Positions 15,360 to 25,422 are shown, counted from the stretch's first letter. The stretch: DNA of 64,000 nucleotides from Bacteroidales bacterium (GCA_017395045.1 JAFPWG010000027.1:113637-177636); one strand, 5' to 3'. Translations and numbers: made by a program. The notes: generated by a model not told the origin, from the letters alone.

Positions 15360-16681
15360 GCGAGAGACTGGAGCGGTCTTTCAAGATACTGAAGGGTGAA
15401 GGGAAAATCACCGAAATCAACGTGGCGGAAACCGTCAAGGACATCCGCAAGGCCCTGTTGGACGCCGACGTGAGCTACAAGGTGGCCAAGGACTTCTGCA
15501 ACCGCGTGAAGGACAAGGCCATCGGTGCCAACGTGCTGACGGCCGTGAAGCCGCAGCAGATGATGATCAAGATCATGCACGACGAGCTCGCCGAATTCAT
15601 GGGCTCCGAGGCGCAGGATATCAACATCAAAGGCAATCCGGGTGTAGTGCTGGTCGCGGGCCTGAACGGTTCCGGTAAGACCACCTTCTCGGGGAAGCTG
15701 GCCCTCCACATCAAGAGCAAGCGGGGAATGAAGGTTCTCCTTGCCGCCTGCGACACTTTCCGTCCGGCGGCCATCGAGCAGTTGAAGGTGCTCGGAGAGA
15801 GCATCCAGGTGCCTGTCTATACCGAAGAAGGGGAGAAGGATCCGATCAGGATCGCGAAGGCGGCCATCGCCAAGGCGAAGGCCGAGGGCTATAGCGTCGT
15901 GATCGTCGATACTGCCGGCCGTCTGGCCGTGGACCAGCAGCTGATGGATGAGATCTCCGCCCTGCATCAGGCCGTGAATCCCACGGAGACGCTCTTCGTC
16001 GTGGACGCCATGACCGGCCAGGATGCCGTGGAAACGGCGAAGGCCTTCAACGACCGCCTGGACTTCGACGGTGTGGTCCTTACCAAGATGGACGGCGACA
16101 CCCGCGGCGGTGCGGCCCTTTCCATCAAGGCTGTCGTGGGCAAACCCATCAAGTTCGTCTCTTCCGGCGAGAAGATGGAGGCGCTGGACGTTTTCCATCC
16201 CGCCCGTATCGCGGACCGTATCCTGGGCATGGGCGACGTGGTCACCCTCGTGGAGAAGGCGCAGGAACAGTTCGATGAAAAGGAAGCGCGCGCTTTGCGG
16301 AAAAAGATGGCGAAGGACCAGTTCACCCTCTGGGATTTCTACCAGCAGATCCAGCAGGTGAAGAAGATGGGTAACATCAAGGACCTCGCCGGGATGATTC
16401 CGGGAATGGGCAAGGTCATTAAGGATGTGGATATCGACAATGACACGGCTTTCAAGGCGACGGAGGCGATCATCCTGTCCATGACCCCGAAGGAGCGCGA
16501 GCATCCGGAGATCATCAACGGCTCCCGCCGCAAGCGCATCGCCGACGGTTCCGGTACCACCCTTCCCGAGGTGAACCGCCTCCTGAAGCAGTTCGAGGGC
16601 ACCCGGAAGGCCATGAAGGGCGCGATGACCGGGAACCTGATGCAGCGGATGGGCGCCTTGCAGGGAATGCGCAGACACTAA
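15344..16681 (+). CDS. ffh: Signal recognition particle protein Ffh
   Basis: This 445-residue SRP54 GTPase binds signal peptides of nascent membrane proteins together with SRP RNA and docks with FtsY. N domain: residues 1 to about 90. G domain: P-loop G-L-N-G-S-G-K-T-T, D-T-F-R-P-A-A, D-T-A-G-R and T-K-M-D-G-D-T-R-G-G-A-A-L. Methionine-rich M domain: from about 295, with M-G-N-I-K-D-L-A-G-M-I-P-G-M-G and the R-R-K-R-I-A-D-G-S-G RNA-binding helix. Full length. It overlaps the upstream regulator by 16 bases. Confidence 0.97.
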   Translation: MFENLSERLERSFKILKGEGKITEINVAETVKDIRKALLDADVSYKVAKDFCNRVKDKAIGANVLTAVKPQQMMIKIMHDELAEFMGSEAQDINIKGNPGVVLVAGLNGSGKTTFSGKLALHIKSKRGMKVLLAACDTFRPAAIEQLKVLGESIQVPVYTEEGEKDPIRIAKAAIAKAKAEGYSVVIVDTAGRLAVDQQLMDEISALHQAVNPTETLFVVDAMTGQDAVETAKAFNDRLDFDGVVLTKMDGDTRGGAALSIKAVVGKPIKFVSSGEKMEALDVFHPARIADRILGMGDVVTLVEKAQEQFDEKEARALRKKMAKDQFTLWDFYQQIQQVKKMGNIKDLAGMIPGMGKVIKDVDIDNDTAFKATEAIILSMTPKEREHPEIINGSRRKRIADGSGTTLPEVNRLLKQFEGTRKAMKGAMTGNLMQRMGALQGMRRH

Positions 16682-16694
16682 CCCTTACCAGCAT

Positions 16695-17192
16695 ATGAAA
16701 AAGTGGATCCTTCCGCTGCTTGCAGCACTCCTGACGGCCGTCTCCTGCGGCATCCTGGGTGAAACCCGGGAAGAGCGGGCGGCCCGTGAAGCCCGTGAGG
16801 CCCAGATGGTGTATGAAAACGTCCAGGCCGGCGACTTCATCATCGACATTGACCGGATGCTTCCGCTCCGGGGTCCTTCCCGCCATGTGGACAGCTATTC
16901 CGTGCGCGTGGAGGACGGTGTCCTGACTTCCTACCTGCCGTTTATCGGACGGGCCTGGCGCGTTCCCTACGGCGGCGGACATGCATTGAATTTCACGGCC
17001 GATATCGGCCGGTACAGCGTGGTTCCGCTGGCAAAGGGAGGATTCGAGGTACGGATTTATGTCAAGACCGACGAAGACGAGCATCTGTACCTGTTCACCA
17101 TCTTCGACAACGGCAGCACCTCGCTGGACGTCCAGTCCGGAAACCGGGACCGGATCTCCTTTACCGGCGAGATGGATTTCTATTCCGAGTAA
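16695..17192 (+). CDS. DUF4251 family lipoprotein
   Basis: This 165-residue protein has a lipoprotein signal (M-K-K-W-I-L-P-L-L-A-A-L-L-T-A-V-S-C, Cys18). A charged helix rich in Arg/Glu/Ala (20-40) precedes a beta-rich domain containing S-Y-L-P-F-I-G-R-A-W-R-V-P-Y-G-G-G, typical of the Bacteroidetes DUF4251 family. It is probably periplasmic or outer-membrane attached. It follows ffh by 13 bases and overlaps the 3' end of the opposite-strand GSCFA gene by 13 bases. No function is known to me. Confidence 0.8.
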   Translation: MKKWILPLLAALLTAVSCGILGETREERAAREAREAQMVYENVQAGDFIIDIDRMLPLRGPSRHVDSYSVRVEDGVLTSYLPFIGRAWRVPYGGGHALNFTADIGRYSVVPLAKGGFEVRIYVKTDEDEHLYLFTIFDNGSTSLDVQSGNRDRISFTGEMDFYSE

Positions 17193-18025
17193 AGCGGACG
17201 GTGCCGGGAACGGCGCCATTCCTTCATCCTGGATTCATACAGGTCCCATTCCCGGACGGGAAGGGCCCATTCGATGAAGCGGTCGCACAGGTAAGCGGCC
17301 GCTTGTTGCGTAGGATGGACCATGTCCTCCGCCCACCAGCGGTAATCGCGTAGTTCGTCCATCATGATTTCATAGGCGGGGAAATAGGGAAGTCCTTCGG
17401 TTGCAAGCAGTAAAGTGCTCTTGGACAATTGGCTCCCGTGGGCGCCGTCCGCCAGGTGCCGGATGGGACTCACGGTGAAGATGAACTGCTTGCCGGAATT
17501 CCGGTGCACGAGGCCCTGCAGGATGGCCGCGGTCTGTGCGACCGTGAGCCGGTAGCGGGTGAATTCAGCGGCCGGACGTTTCAGGCAGTTGGCAACGGTT
17601 TCGCCGGATGCATCGTTCCGGAAGGCCCAGGCGGTACCCAAGGTTACGATCACTTTATTGCAGTCCTTCCAGAAAGCGGCGGCTTCGTCCAGGGACTTGT
17701 TGGCATTCTCCAGGAAGGCCTCGGCCGTGTCCCTGGCAAAGGACGTATGGTGCCAGAAAGAGCACATCTTCCCGGCTCCTGCACCCATCTCCACGACATC
17801 CTCCTGCGTAAAGGGAACACCGCTGGAAAGCCTTGCGACGGCATTCCCGACGGAAACCGGATTGTACAGGGTGCCGAAGGGATTGGTGAGGACGCGGAAG
17901 CCGGCTCCGGCCAGCCGCTGCCCGATCTCGTCGGCGAAACAACTTCCGAGGACCAGGACGCAGTCGTCGTAGGAAACCGTGACCGGAGCGGGGTCCAGGG
18001 TGACGGGTGTCTGCAGTTTCATCAT
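17180..18025 (-). CDS. GSCFA domain protein
   Basis: This 281-residue protein begins with the family-naming motif G-S-C-F-A-D (residues 28-33), then F-G-T-L-Y-N-P, a V-T-L-G-T-A-W segment and an N-terminal-to-central TVSPIRH block with a C-terminal D-M-V-H-P. These correspond to the catalytic blocks of SGNH/GDSL-like hydrolases, so it is probably an esterase-type enzyme; the substrate is unknown. The ATG at 18025 is chosen because the open frame upstream runs through the divergent promoters and the next gene. Confidence 0.85.
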   Translation of the reverse strand: MMKLQTPVTLDPAPVTVSYDDCVLVLGSCFADEIGQRLAGAGFRVLTNPFGTLYNPVSVGNAVARLSSGVPFTQEDVVEMGAGAGKMCSFWHHTSFARDTAEAFLENANKSLDEAAAFWKDCNKVIVTLGTAWAFRNDASGETVANCLKRPAAEFTRYRLTVAQTAAILQGLVHRNSGKQFIFTVSPIRHLADGAHGSQLSKSTLLLATEGLPYFPAYEIMMDELRDYRWWAEDMVHPTQQAAAYLCDRFIEWALPVREWDLYESRMKEWRRSRHRPLYSE

Positions 18026-18029
18026 AACG

Positions 18030-18037
18030 CAAAAATA
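18030..18037 (-). promoter_or_regulatory. -7 promoter element of the GSCFA gene
   Basis: TATTTTTG on the minus strand, 4 bases from the first possible ATG (18025) and 7 from the second (18022). Divergent with the box at 18051-18058. The tight spacing makes it less certain. Confidence 0.3.
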
Positions 18038-18050
18038 CAACTTTTTTGCG

Positions 18051-18058
18051 TATCTTTG
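18051..18058 (+). promoter_or_regulatory. -7 promoter element of the nucleotidase gene
   Basis: TATCTTTG, 18 bases before the ATG at 18077. Confidence 0.5.
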
Positions 18059-18076
18059 CTTGACTAACCGACCATT

Positions 18077-19822
18077 ATGAAAGCCAGAACCCTTCTTCTT
18101 TCCGCTTGCGCGCTCCTTGCGCTTTCCTGCGGACGCACCCTGAAAGACGGCGACTATACGCTCACCATCCTCTCCACGAACGACGTGCACGGCACCTGGT
18201 TCGATTCCACGTATGTGGATGGCAATGTCCGGAAATCCCTGTTCGCGGTGAACCACTATGTGGACAGCGTCCGGACGGCGGACGGTGCGGACCATGTGGT
18301 CCTCATTGACGCCGGGGACTGCCTGCAGGGCGACAATGCGGCTTATTATTACAATTATGTGGACACGGTCACCCCGCACCTGTTCCCGCGCCTGGTCGGG
18401 TTTATGAAGTACGACGCCGTCATCGTGGGAAACCATGACATCGAGACCGGTCATCCGGTCTATGACCGCGTGGCGGAGGATCTGGCGAAGAACGGCGTGG
18501 ATTTCCTGGCCGCCAATGCTATCCGGAACGACAACGGGAAGCCGTATTTCAAGCCGTACAAGATCGTGAAGAAGGGTGGACTGAAGGTTGCCATCCTGGG
18601 CTATACGAACGCCAACATGAAGGCCTGGCTTACCGAAGGCCTCTGGAGCGGGATGCATTTCGAGCCGATCGTGGACGTTATCCAGCAGGATGTAGACCGG
18701 ATCCGGGCGAAGGAGCGTCCGGACGTGATGATCGTGGCGATGCATTCCGGTACGGGAACCGGGGACGGCAGCGTCCTGGAGTCCGAAGGCCTGGACGCTT
18801 TCCGGATGGTGAAGGGGGTCGACTGGGTCCTGTCCAGCCATGACCACAGATACCATGTGGAAGCGAACGATTCCAGCGGCTTCCTGAATTCCGGCAGCCA
18901 CAGCCGTTACCTCGCTGAAGGGAAGATGCATCTGAAAGTGGAGAATCACAAGGTTGTGTCCAAAACCTATGAAGCGAAGGTCATCCCTGTATGGGCGGAG
19001 AATGCCGACCCTCAGATGCGGGCGCATTTCCAGAAGGACTACGAAGCTGTCAAGGCCTTTACGCTCAAGGAAGTGGGCGTACTGAACACCGACCTCTGGA
19101 CACGCGACGCCTTCCGGGGGATGAGCGATTACATCAATCTGATCCACACCCTGGGCCTGGGATGCAAGCCAGCCCGGCTTTCCTTCGCCGCACCGCTGAC
19201 CTATAACGGCCACGTGGAGTCCGGTGTGCTGGTGTACAATGATCTTTTCACCATTTATCCCTTTGAGAACCAGCTGTTTGTAGTCAAGATGACCGGGGAG
19301 GAAGTCCAAAAGTATCTGGAGTGCTCCTATGACAAGTGGATCAACACGATGTCCGGTCCGGACGACCATATCCTGAAAATCGAGGGCCGTGACGATCCCC
19401 GTACCGGGCAGACCGGCTGGTCTTTCGTGAACCGTTCCTACAATTTCGATTCGGCCGGCGGCCTCAACTATACGGTGGATGTGACAAAGCCGTTTGGGGA
19501 ACGCGTGTCCATCAGCGGACTGGCCGACGGTTCCGCCTTCGACCCGGCCGGCGAATACGACGTGGCGATGACTTCCTACCGGGCCTCCGGCGGTGGCGGC
19601 CTGATGAAGGAAACCGGCATCGATACGGACCGCATTGACGAGCGCGTCGTGGAGCGTTATCCCGAAATCCGGAACGTCCTGTATGATTACCTGATGGCGA
19701 ACGGCTCCATCGATCCTGAGGTGATCGGGAATCCGGCCGTCATCGGATCGTGGAAGTTCGTGCCGGAGAATCTGGCCGGTCCGGCGATGGACCGGGACAT
19801 GGCCTTGCTGTTCAAGCGATGA
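18077..19822 (+). CDS. 5'-nucleotidase / cyclic phosphodiesterase family lipoprotein
   Basis: This 581-residue UshA-type enzyme has a lipoprotein signal ending in L-L-A-L-S-C-G (Cys18). The metallophosphatase domain shows N-D-V-H-G, D-A-G-D-C-L-Q-G, G-N-H-D-I-E, H-S-G-T-G and S-S-H-D-H, the two-metal ligands. The C-terminal nucleotidase domain contains Y-N-F-D-S-A-G-G-L-N-Y and M-T-S-Y-R-A-S-G-G-G-G-L, which bind the nucleobase. It probably dephosphorylates nucleotides outside the cytoplasm. The stop overlaps the next start (ATGA), so the two lipoproteins are coupled. Confidence 0.93.
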   Translation: MKARTLLLSACALLALSCGRTLKDGDYTLTILSTNDVHGTWFDSTYVDGNVRKSLFAVNHYVDSVRTADGADHVVLIDAGDCLQGDNAAYYYNYVDTVTPHLFPRLVGFMKYDAVIVGNHDIETGHPVYDRVAEDLAKNGVDFLAANAIRNDNGKPYFKPYKIVKKGGLKVAILGYTNANMKAWLTEGLWSGMHFEPIVDVIQQDVDRIRAKERPDVMIVAMHSGTGTGDGSVLESEGLDAFRMVKGVDWVLSSHDHRYHVEANDSSGFLNSGSHSRYLAEGKMHLKVENHKVVSKTYEAKVIPVWAENADPQMRAHFQKDYEAVKAFTLKEVGVLNTDLWTRDAFRGMSDYINLIHTLGLGCKPARLSFAAPLTYNGHVESGVLVYNDLFTIYPFENQLFVVKMTGEEVQKYLECSYDKWINTMSGPDDHILKIEGRDDPRTGQTGWSFVNRSYNFDSAGGLNYTVDVTKPFGERVSISGLADGSAFDPAGEYDVAMTSYRASGGGGLMKETGIDTDRIDERVVERYPEIRNVLYDYLMANGSIDPEVIGNPAVIGSWKFVPENLAGPAMDRDMALLFKR

Positions 19823-21276
19823 GAAGGCTCGTTTTCATACTGGCAGTCCTGTCGGCCGTCTGTTGTTCTAAAGCCCTCGATCCCGGTCTCTATCGAGTTC
19901 GCATGGGGACGGATGAAGCATTTCTGCGCGTAGGAATTGACTCTCTGGGAAAGGATACCGCCTTGTTCTACCGGAACTCCGGCCATTTGACGGCGGATAC
20001 CCTGCTGGTTGCGCTGAAGGCGGAACGGGGTAAGTATCAGCTCGCTTTTCCGGATTCGTCCGTCGTAAAAGTGGCCTTGACTCCCTATGAAGCCCCGGTA
20101 TTCCATCGTTTCCCCGACAGCGACCTGTATCTGGAACCGAGATACGCAATCGGGGAGTCGAAGGATGTCGTTTTCGGCCGTGTCCTTCGCAGCCAGGATG
20201 GAGAGAAGGATTATACCAACCTGTTGATGGACCTGTACTATCCCAGGAATGACGGGTCCGAGGCGCGTCCGCTCCTGATGACCTTCCACGGCGGTTCTTT
20301 CCTGGAAGGGGACAAGCGGGATTCCTCCCTGGTGGAATGGAACCGTTATTTCGCTTCGCTGGGATACGTCGTTTCCTGCGTGAATTACCGGTTGGGGTAC
20401 CGCCGGAACCGCGACGCGACGGATGAAGCGATGTATCGTGCCCTGAAAGACGCCAATGCGGCCGTCCGGTTCGTCCTCAAGCGGGATTCCCTCCGGATCC
20501 ATTCCGGCCGCATTTTCGCCTCCGGAGAGGATGCAGGTGCTATTACCGCCCTGAACCTGGCCTATTTCCGCGAAGAGAACTTCCCGGAGATCATCCAGGA
20601 AAGTGGCGATTCGATCCGGGTGATGCGTCCGCCGCTGGTGCGCGGTTTCGATATCCGTGCCGTGGCGAACCTGTGGGGCGCCGTTCCGGATACGGCCATC
20701 CTCCATAATGCCGATATCCCGGTCATTTCCTTCCAGGACCGGAACGATCCTGTGATTCCGTTCGAAACCGGTTTTCCTTTCGACGGACCCGTGGACGAGG
20801 AGACTAACTTCTTCAAGTCCCTCCTGGAAGAGATTATGTCCTGGTTCCTGCCGGATCCCCATCCCTTCCGTACCATGTACGGAGCAGGGGAGATTCACCG
20901 GATCCTGAAGGAACGCGGAGTCCAGTCGGAACTGATTACCTTCGACGAGCAGTGGCACGATATGTTCCAGGGGAAGGACGGGGACATCGATTATCCCCGT
21001 TTCGATATCATCAAGGAACAGGTGGCCCGTTTCTTCGCCTCGAAGATGGAAACGAGTCCCGTTTCCCTCCGGCAGGACCCTGAAGATGAGCAGCTTTTCA
21101 TCATCGACAAGTCGGAAGTGGATATCTGCCAATGGCAGGTGGAAGGAGGCGTCATCATCGGCAAGAGCGACGACACCATCCGCATCCTGCTGTTCCCGGA
21201 TGCGGAAGAGCACTCGGTTTCCGTAAGCGGAATCTATACTTCCGGATTGACTTTCTTCGAGACGATCGCGCTGTAA
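19819..21276 (+). CDS. Alpha/beta-hydrolase-fold lipoprotein with altered nucleophile
   Basis: This 485-residue protein has a lipoprotein signal (A-V-L-S-A-V-C-C) from the ATG at 19819. Residues about 130-415 are a carboxylesterase-like domain: oxyanion motif H157-G-G-S-F, a D307/D310 loop as likely acid, and H380 in Q-W-H-D. At the nucleophile elbow, however, the sequence is S-G-E-D-A-G-A with Asp238 where Ser is expected. About 65 C-terminal residues form a beta-rich module resembling a PKD/Ig-like domain. It could be a non-canonical hydrolase or a binding protein. It is translationally coupled to the nucleotidase. Confidence 0.8.
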   Translation: MRRLVFILAVLSAVCCSKALDPGLYRVRMGTDEAFLRVGIDSLGKDTALFYRNSGHLTADTLLVALKAERGKYQLAFPDSSVVKVALTPYEAPVFHRFPDSDLYLEPRYAIGESKDVVFGRVLRSQDGEKDYTNLLMDLYYPRNDGSEARPLLMTFHGGSFLEGDKRDSSLVEWNRYFASLGYVVSCVNYRLGYRRNRDATDEAMYRALKDANAAVRFVLKRDSLRIHSGRIFASGEDAGAITALNLAYFREENFPEIIQESGDSIRVMRPPLVRGFDIRAVANLWGAVPDTAILHNADIPVISFQDRNDPVIPFETGFPFDGPVDEETNFFKSLLEEIMSWFLPDPHPFRTMYGAGEIHRILKERGVQSELITFDEQWHDMFQGKDGDIDYPRFDIIKEQVARFFASKMETSPVSLRQDPEDEQLFIIDKSEVDICQWQVEGGVIIGKSDDTIRILLFPDAEEHSVSVSGIYTSGLTFFETIAL

Positions 21277-21277
21277 C

Positions 21278-23530
21278 TCAGGCGCCCATCACCTTTTCTA
21301 CGTCCTCTTTCTGGCCCACGATCCAGAGAACGTCGCCCACTTCGAAAGGAAGGGTGGGAAGGGGAGTGTGTAACTGGCCGTCGGGCTTCTCGATGCCGGC
21401 GACGAGGCAGTGGTACGTGTCCCGGATCCCCGCCTCGCGGATGGTCAGGCCCAGGAAGGGGGAGGTTGCGGTGACGGGAACGCACTTCAATACGGTCTCG
21501 CCGCTGTGATACCGCTCGTCTTCCAAGTTGATAGCGCTGGCTTTCAAGTGTTTCCCGAATTCTTCCAGGTCGCTGTCGGAGCCGATGACCTGGATGCGGT
21601 CCTGCGGGAAAATGCGGTTTCCAGCCTTGGGGATATTGATGCGCAGGCCGCCCCGGAGGATGGACACCACCTGGATGCCGAAGCGTTTGCCCAGATTCAG
21701 TTCGGACAGGGTCTTTCCGCCCCAGTCGATTTCGGCCGGAACGTCGAAGTCGGCGAGGTGCATGTCCTTGGAAAGCAGGCGGGAGGCATATTCGGGCTTT
21801 TTCTCGCCCAGATACTGGTCCCGGAGTTCGCGGGAACGGAAATTGTCCATGAAAGTGCGTTCGAGCCGTTGGGCATTCCGCTTGATGAAGCGGCTGGATA
21901 CCATGATGAACACGACGACCAGGGCAAGGATGACGATCAGTACCACGGAGATGTGGAACAGCCTGGCCAGTACGTAAAAGACGAATCCCAGAGCCAGCAG
22001 GTACCGAAGGACGACGGTTGCGACCAGGGGCGCCCGGTTTGCGCGGCTGGCGTTCCACAGCGCCTGGAAGGCTTCCGAATGGCTGTGCTTGATGACAATG
22101 GTCCGCAGGAACGGAGCCAGGACGACCAGGGTGACGACGGCGGATACGATATTCGCCCACGGCTCCGGTATCCATTTGCCCAGCAGCGGGACGAGCAGTC
22201 CGAAGGAGAGGCCGCAGATGGCCACGCAAAGGATGCCGTAGATGAGGATGACCCGGACGACGGAACCGATATACTTTCTCCAGTCGCTTTCCCGGCTGGT
22301 GGTAGGGGCGCTGGCTGCGGAATAATTGTCCAGGAAACTGCGGACCCGTCCCGGAAGATGCCTGTACACGAATCCATACGCAGGCTCCGCCAGGCGGATC
22401 ATATACGGCGTCAGGAAGATGGTGACTACCGAAACGGCGACGACGATCGGATACAGGAAACTGCCCGTAACCCCCAACGAGACGCCCAGGGTGGCGATGA
22501 TGAAGGCGAACTCGCCGATCTGCGTGAGGGAGAAGCCGCATTGCATCGCCGTTTTGAGCGACTGGCCGGACAGAAGGACGCCGGTGGTCGCGAAGAGGAG
22601 CTGGCCCACGATGACTGTCAGCGTGATGACCAGGATCGGAAGCCAGTACTGGCCGATCATCGCCGGATCCACCATCATGCCCACGGACACGAAGAAGATG
22701 GCTCCAAACAGGTCCTTGACCGGTTTGACAAGATGTTCAATCCGTTCTGCTTCAATTGTTTCCGCCAGGATTGATCCCATGATGAAGGCACCGAAGGCAG
22801 CGGAGAATCCGGTCTTGGCCGCCAGGACGACCATCCCGAAGCACAGGCCCAGCGAGACGACGAGGAGCGTTTCGTCGTTCATCAGCTTTTTCGCCTTCCG
22901 GAGGAACAGGGGGATCAGGTAGATGCCCACGACGATCCAGAGCACCAGGAAAAAGGCCAGCTTGCCGATGGAGAAAAGCAGTTCCTTCCCTTCGAAGTTG
23001 TTAGATACGGCCACCGTGGACAGGACGACCATCAGGACCACGGCCAGGATGTCCTCCAGGATGAGGATGGACATCACCAGACCGGCGAACTGTTTCTTCG
23101 CGATGCCCAGGTCTTCAAAGGCCTTGTAGATGATGGTCGTGGACGACATCGAGATCATGCCGCCCAGGAACAGGGCGTCCATCTTGCTCCAGCCGAAACT
23201 GGAGCCGACGGTGAAGCCCAGGAAGATCATCCCGAAGATGATCGTGAGGGCTGCGATGACGGCGGGTCCGCCCACTTTCACGATTTTCTTAAAGCTGAAT
23301 TCCAGTCCGAGGGCGAACAGCAGGAAGATGACGCCGATGTCCGACCACGTGTGGATGCTCGCCGTGTCGATGACCGAGGGTGTCAGCGCGAAATGCGGAC
23401 TGGCGATGAATCCGGCCACGATGTATCCCAGCACAAGCGGTTGCTTGAGCTTCTTGAATACGAGCGTCATCACACCGGCGCAGATGAGGATGAGCGCCAG
23501 GTCGGCTATCAGGGCTTCTATTTCTGCCAT
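21278..23530 (-). CDS. CPA2-type cation:proton antiporter with TrkA-C domains
   Basis: This 750-residue membrane protein has an N-terminal Na+/H+ exchanger domain of about 12 helices (residues 5-390; motif F-A-L-G-L-E-F-S near 72). Three to four further helices follow (about 415-545). The cytoplasmic end has two TrkA-C-type (RCK-C) modules at about 595-660 and 675-748. The layout resembles KefB/KefC/YbaL relatives, but no TrkA-N nucleotide-binding domain is seen. It is predicted to exchange K+ or Na+ for H+. The start overlaps the dsbD stop by 13 bases. Confidence 0.9.
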   Translation of the reverse strand: MAEIEALIADLALILICAGVMTLVFKKLKQPLVLGYIVAGFIASPHFALTPSVIDTASIHTWSDIGVIFLLFALGLEFSFKKIVKVGGPAVIAALTIIFGMIFLGFTVGSSFGWSKMDALFLGGMISMSSTTIIYKAFEDLGIAKKQFAGLVMSILILEDILAVVLMVVLSTVAVSNNFEGKELLFSIGKLAFFLVLWIVVGIYLIPLFLRKAKKLMNDETLLVVSLGLCFGMVVLAAKTGFSAAFGAFIMGSILAETIEAERIEHLVKPVKDLFGAIFFVSVGMMVDPAMIGQYWLPILVITLTVIVGQLLFATTGVLLSGQSLKTAMQCGFSLTQIGEFAFIIATLGVSLGVTGSFLYPIVVAVSVVTIFLTPYMIRLAEPAYGFVYRHLPGRVRSFLDNYSAASAPTTSRESDWRKYIGSVVRVILIYGILCVAICGLSFGLLVPLLGKWIPEPWANIVSAVVTLVVLAPFLRTIVIKHSHSEAFQALWNASRANRAPLVATVVLRYLLALGFVFYVLARLFHISVVLIVILALVVVFIMVSSRFIKRNAQRLERTFMDNFRSRELRDQYLGEKKPEYASRLLSKDMHLADFDVPAEIDWGGKTLSELNLGKRFGIQVVSILRGGLRINIPKAGNRIFPQDRIQVIGSDSDLEEFGKHLKASAINLEDERYHSGETVLKCVPVTATSPFLGLTIREAGIRDTYHCLVAGIEKPDGQLHTPLPTLPFEVGDVLWIVGQKEDVEKVMGA

Positions 23531-25422
23531 GAATCCAGGAAGTCGATGAATCCAGGGATGGACAGGTTGTAACCGCGGGGGCCGGCAAGGATCTCACCTT
23601 CGGGGGAAAGGATGAGATAGTTCGGCTGGGCGTTTACGTTGAAACGACTCCGGGCGATGTAGGAATTCACGCTGCCCAGGGTCTTGAGCGTTTTCCCGGC
23701 GGGTGTCGTGACCCACTCTTTCTCAGGGAGTTTCTGTTTGTCGTCGGTATAGAGGGCGACGATCTCGAAGTTGTCGCGCAGGCGGCGCATGACTTCCGGA
23801 TCGCTCCAAACCCTCGCTTCCATCTCGCGGCAGTTGGTGCAGCCATGGCCGGTGACATCGATGAATACGGGCTTTCCGGAAGCTTTCGCGGCGGACAGCC
23901 CTTCTTCCAGGGTGAAGTGTCCGGGAAGATTATGGGCGATCTTCAGGCCATAGGGATTGCCGGAGCCGGGTACTTCGGAGACCGTACCGGCCACCTGCCC
24001 TTCGGCATAGTTGGCAATGATGAAATCCTGTGTCTCGATGGGCGGCAGATAGCCGGACAGCGCTTTCAGCGGGGCGCCGAACATGCCCGGAATCATGTAG
24101 ACCACGAAGGAGAATACGGCGATAGCAAGCGAGAGCCGCGTGACACCGATCTTCTCCACCTTCTCATCGTGCGTGAACCGGATCTTTCCCAGCAGATAGA
24201 AGCCCAGCAGGGTGAAGACCACGATCCAAATGGCCAGGTACACTTCCCGGTCAAGGAGCCCCCAGTGGTAAGTCTGGTCGGCGACCGACAGGAACTTGAA
24301 GCCGAAGGCCACTTCAACAAAGCCCATCACGACCTTGACGGAGTTCAGCCAGGCGCCGCTCTTCATCTTCTTCAGCAGCTGCGGGAACAGGGCGAAGACG
24401 GTGAAGGGGAGGGCGAAGGCCACCGAGAAGGCCAGCATCGTGACCATCGGCGTCCAGAACTCGCCCTGGGTGGACTTGATGAGGACAGAGCCGACGATGG
24501 GACCTGTGCAGGAGAAGGACACCAGCACCAGGGTCAGGGCCATGAAAAACACGCCCGCAAGGCCTTTCCTGCCGGAATTCGCATCACTCTTGTTCTGCCA
24601 GGAAGACGGGAGGACAATCTCGAATGCCCCGAAAAAGGAAGCGGCGAAGACCATGAAGACGAGGAAGAAGATGATGTTCGGAAGCCAGTGCGTGGCCAGC
24701 CAGTTGAAGATGTCGGCCGTCACCGTTTCTCCGCCGAGCAGGCGCGTCAGGCCGATGATGATGCAGATCGGAACGGTGTACAGCAGGACGATGAAGAGGC
24801 CGTACATGAAGGCCTTGAATCGTCCCTGATGCACGTTGTCCGACCCTTTCAGGAAGAAGGATACGGTCATCGGGATCATCGGAAACACGCAGGGCGTGAG
24901 CAGCATCGCGAATCCCCAGAGGATGGCTTCGATGATGAGGGCCCACAGGCCGCCGTGCCCGGATTCGTCCTCCGGTTCGGCGATGGCCGTCTGGTGGGCC
25001 GGATCCTCCGTCAGGGAAACGGTGAATTCCTGTTCCTCCGGGAAACCGCACATGTCGTCGGTGCAAGCCTGCCAGGAGATGGTCCCTTCCACGGCGGAGA
25101 TGCCGGGACCGACCGTTATCTCCTGGGAGAATACCGCCTCCAGGAAGAACACAAGGTCGTCCTTAAAGGGCTGAGGTTTGGATACTTCCAGCAGCGGACC
25201 CGCCGTCACGGCCGTCCCGTATGTGACTTCCACGGGATTGCCGATGCCGGGATTGACCCCGTAGATATGCTTCCCGTCTTCGATCTCTCCGGTGAAGGAG
25301 AGCCGGAACGTCTGTTCTGAAACCTGTTCGGAAGCGACCGTCCAGGTAACGGAGGGCTTTTGTGCGAAAACGGCAGCGCTCGCAAGGAACGCTGCCACGG
25401 ATAACAGGAGTTTATTTCGCAT
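23518..25422 (-). CDS. dsbD: DsbD-like thiol:disulfide interchange protein
   Basis: This 634-residue transmembrane electron carrier passes reducing power from cytoplasmic thioredoxin to the periplasm. A signal peptide (residues 1-20) precedes an N-terminal alpha domain with a C-x5-C pair (A-C-T-D-D-M-C-G-F). An eight-helix core has redox cysteines in [10 protein letters not shown] and S-F-S-C-T-G-P. The C-terminal thioredoxin domain has G-C-T-N-C-R-E-M-E. All three cysteine pairs are present. It overlaps the rny stop by 11 bases and the antiporter start by 13. Confidence 0.93.
   Translation of the reverse strand: MRNKLLLSVAAFLASAAVFAQKPSVTWTVASEQVSEQTFRLSFTGEIEDGKHIYGVNPGIGNPVEVTYGTAVTAGPLLEVSKPQPFKDDLVFFLEAVFSQEITVGPGISAVEGTISWQACTDDMCGFPEEQEFTVSLTEDPAHQTAIAEPEDESGHGGLWALIIEAILWGFAMLLTPCVFPMIPMTVSFFLKGSDNVHQGRFKAFMYGLFIVLLYTVPICIIIGLTRLLGGETVTADIFNWLATHWLPNIIFFLVFMVFAASFFGAFEIVLPSSWQNKSDANSGRKGLAGVFFMALTLVLVSFSCTGPIVGSVLIKSTQGEFWTPMVTMLAFSVAFALPFTVFALFPQLLKKMKSGAWLNSVKVVMGFVEVAFGFKFLSVADQTYHWGLLDREVYLAIWIVVFTLLGFYLLGKIRFTHDEKVEKIGVTRLSLAIAVFSFVVYMIPGMFGAPLKALSGYLPPIETQDFIIANYAEGQVAGTVSEVPGSGNPYGLKIAHNLPGHFTLEEGLSAAKASGKPVFIDVTGHGCTNCREMEARVWSDPEVMRRLRDNFEIVALYTDDKQKLPEKEWVTTPAGKTLKTLGSVNSYIARSRFNVNAQPNYLILSPEGEILAGPRGYNLSIPGFIDFLDSWQK

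Noticed and set aside
17180-19369. A 729-codon minus-strand frame that would fuse a long N-terminus to the GSCFA protein
   Set aside because: The extension is antisense to the nucleotidase gene and crosses both divergent promoters; the family start is at 18025.
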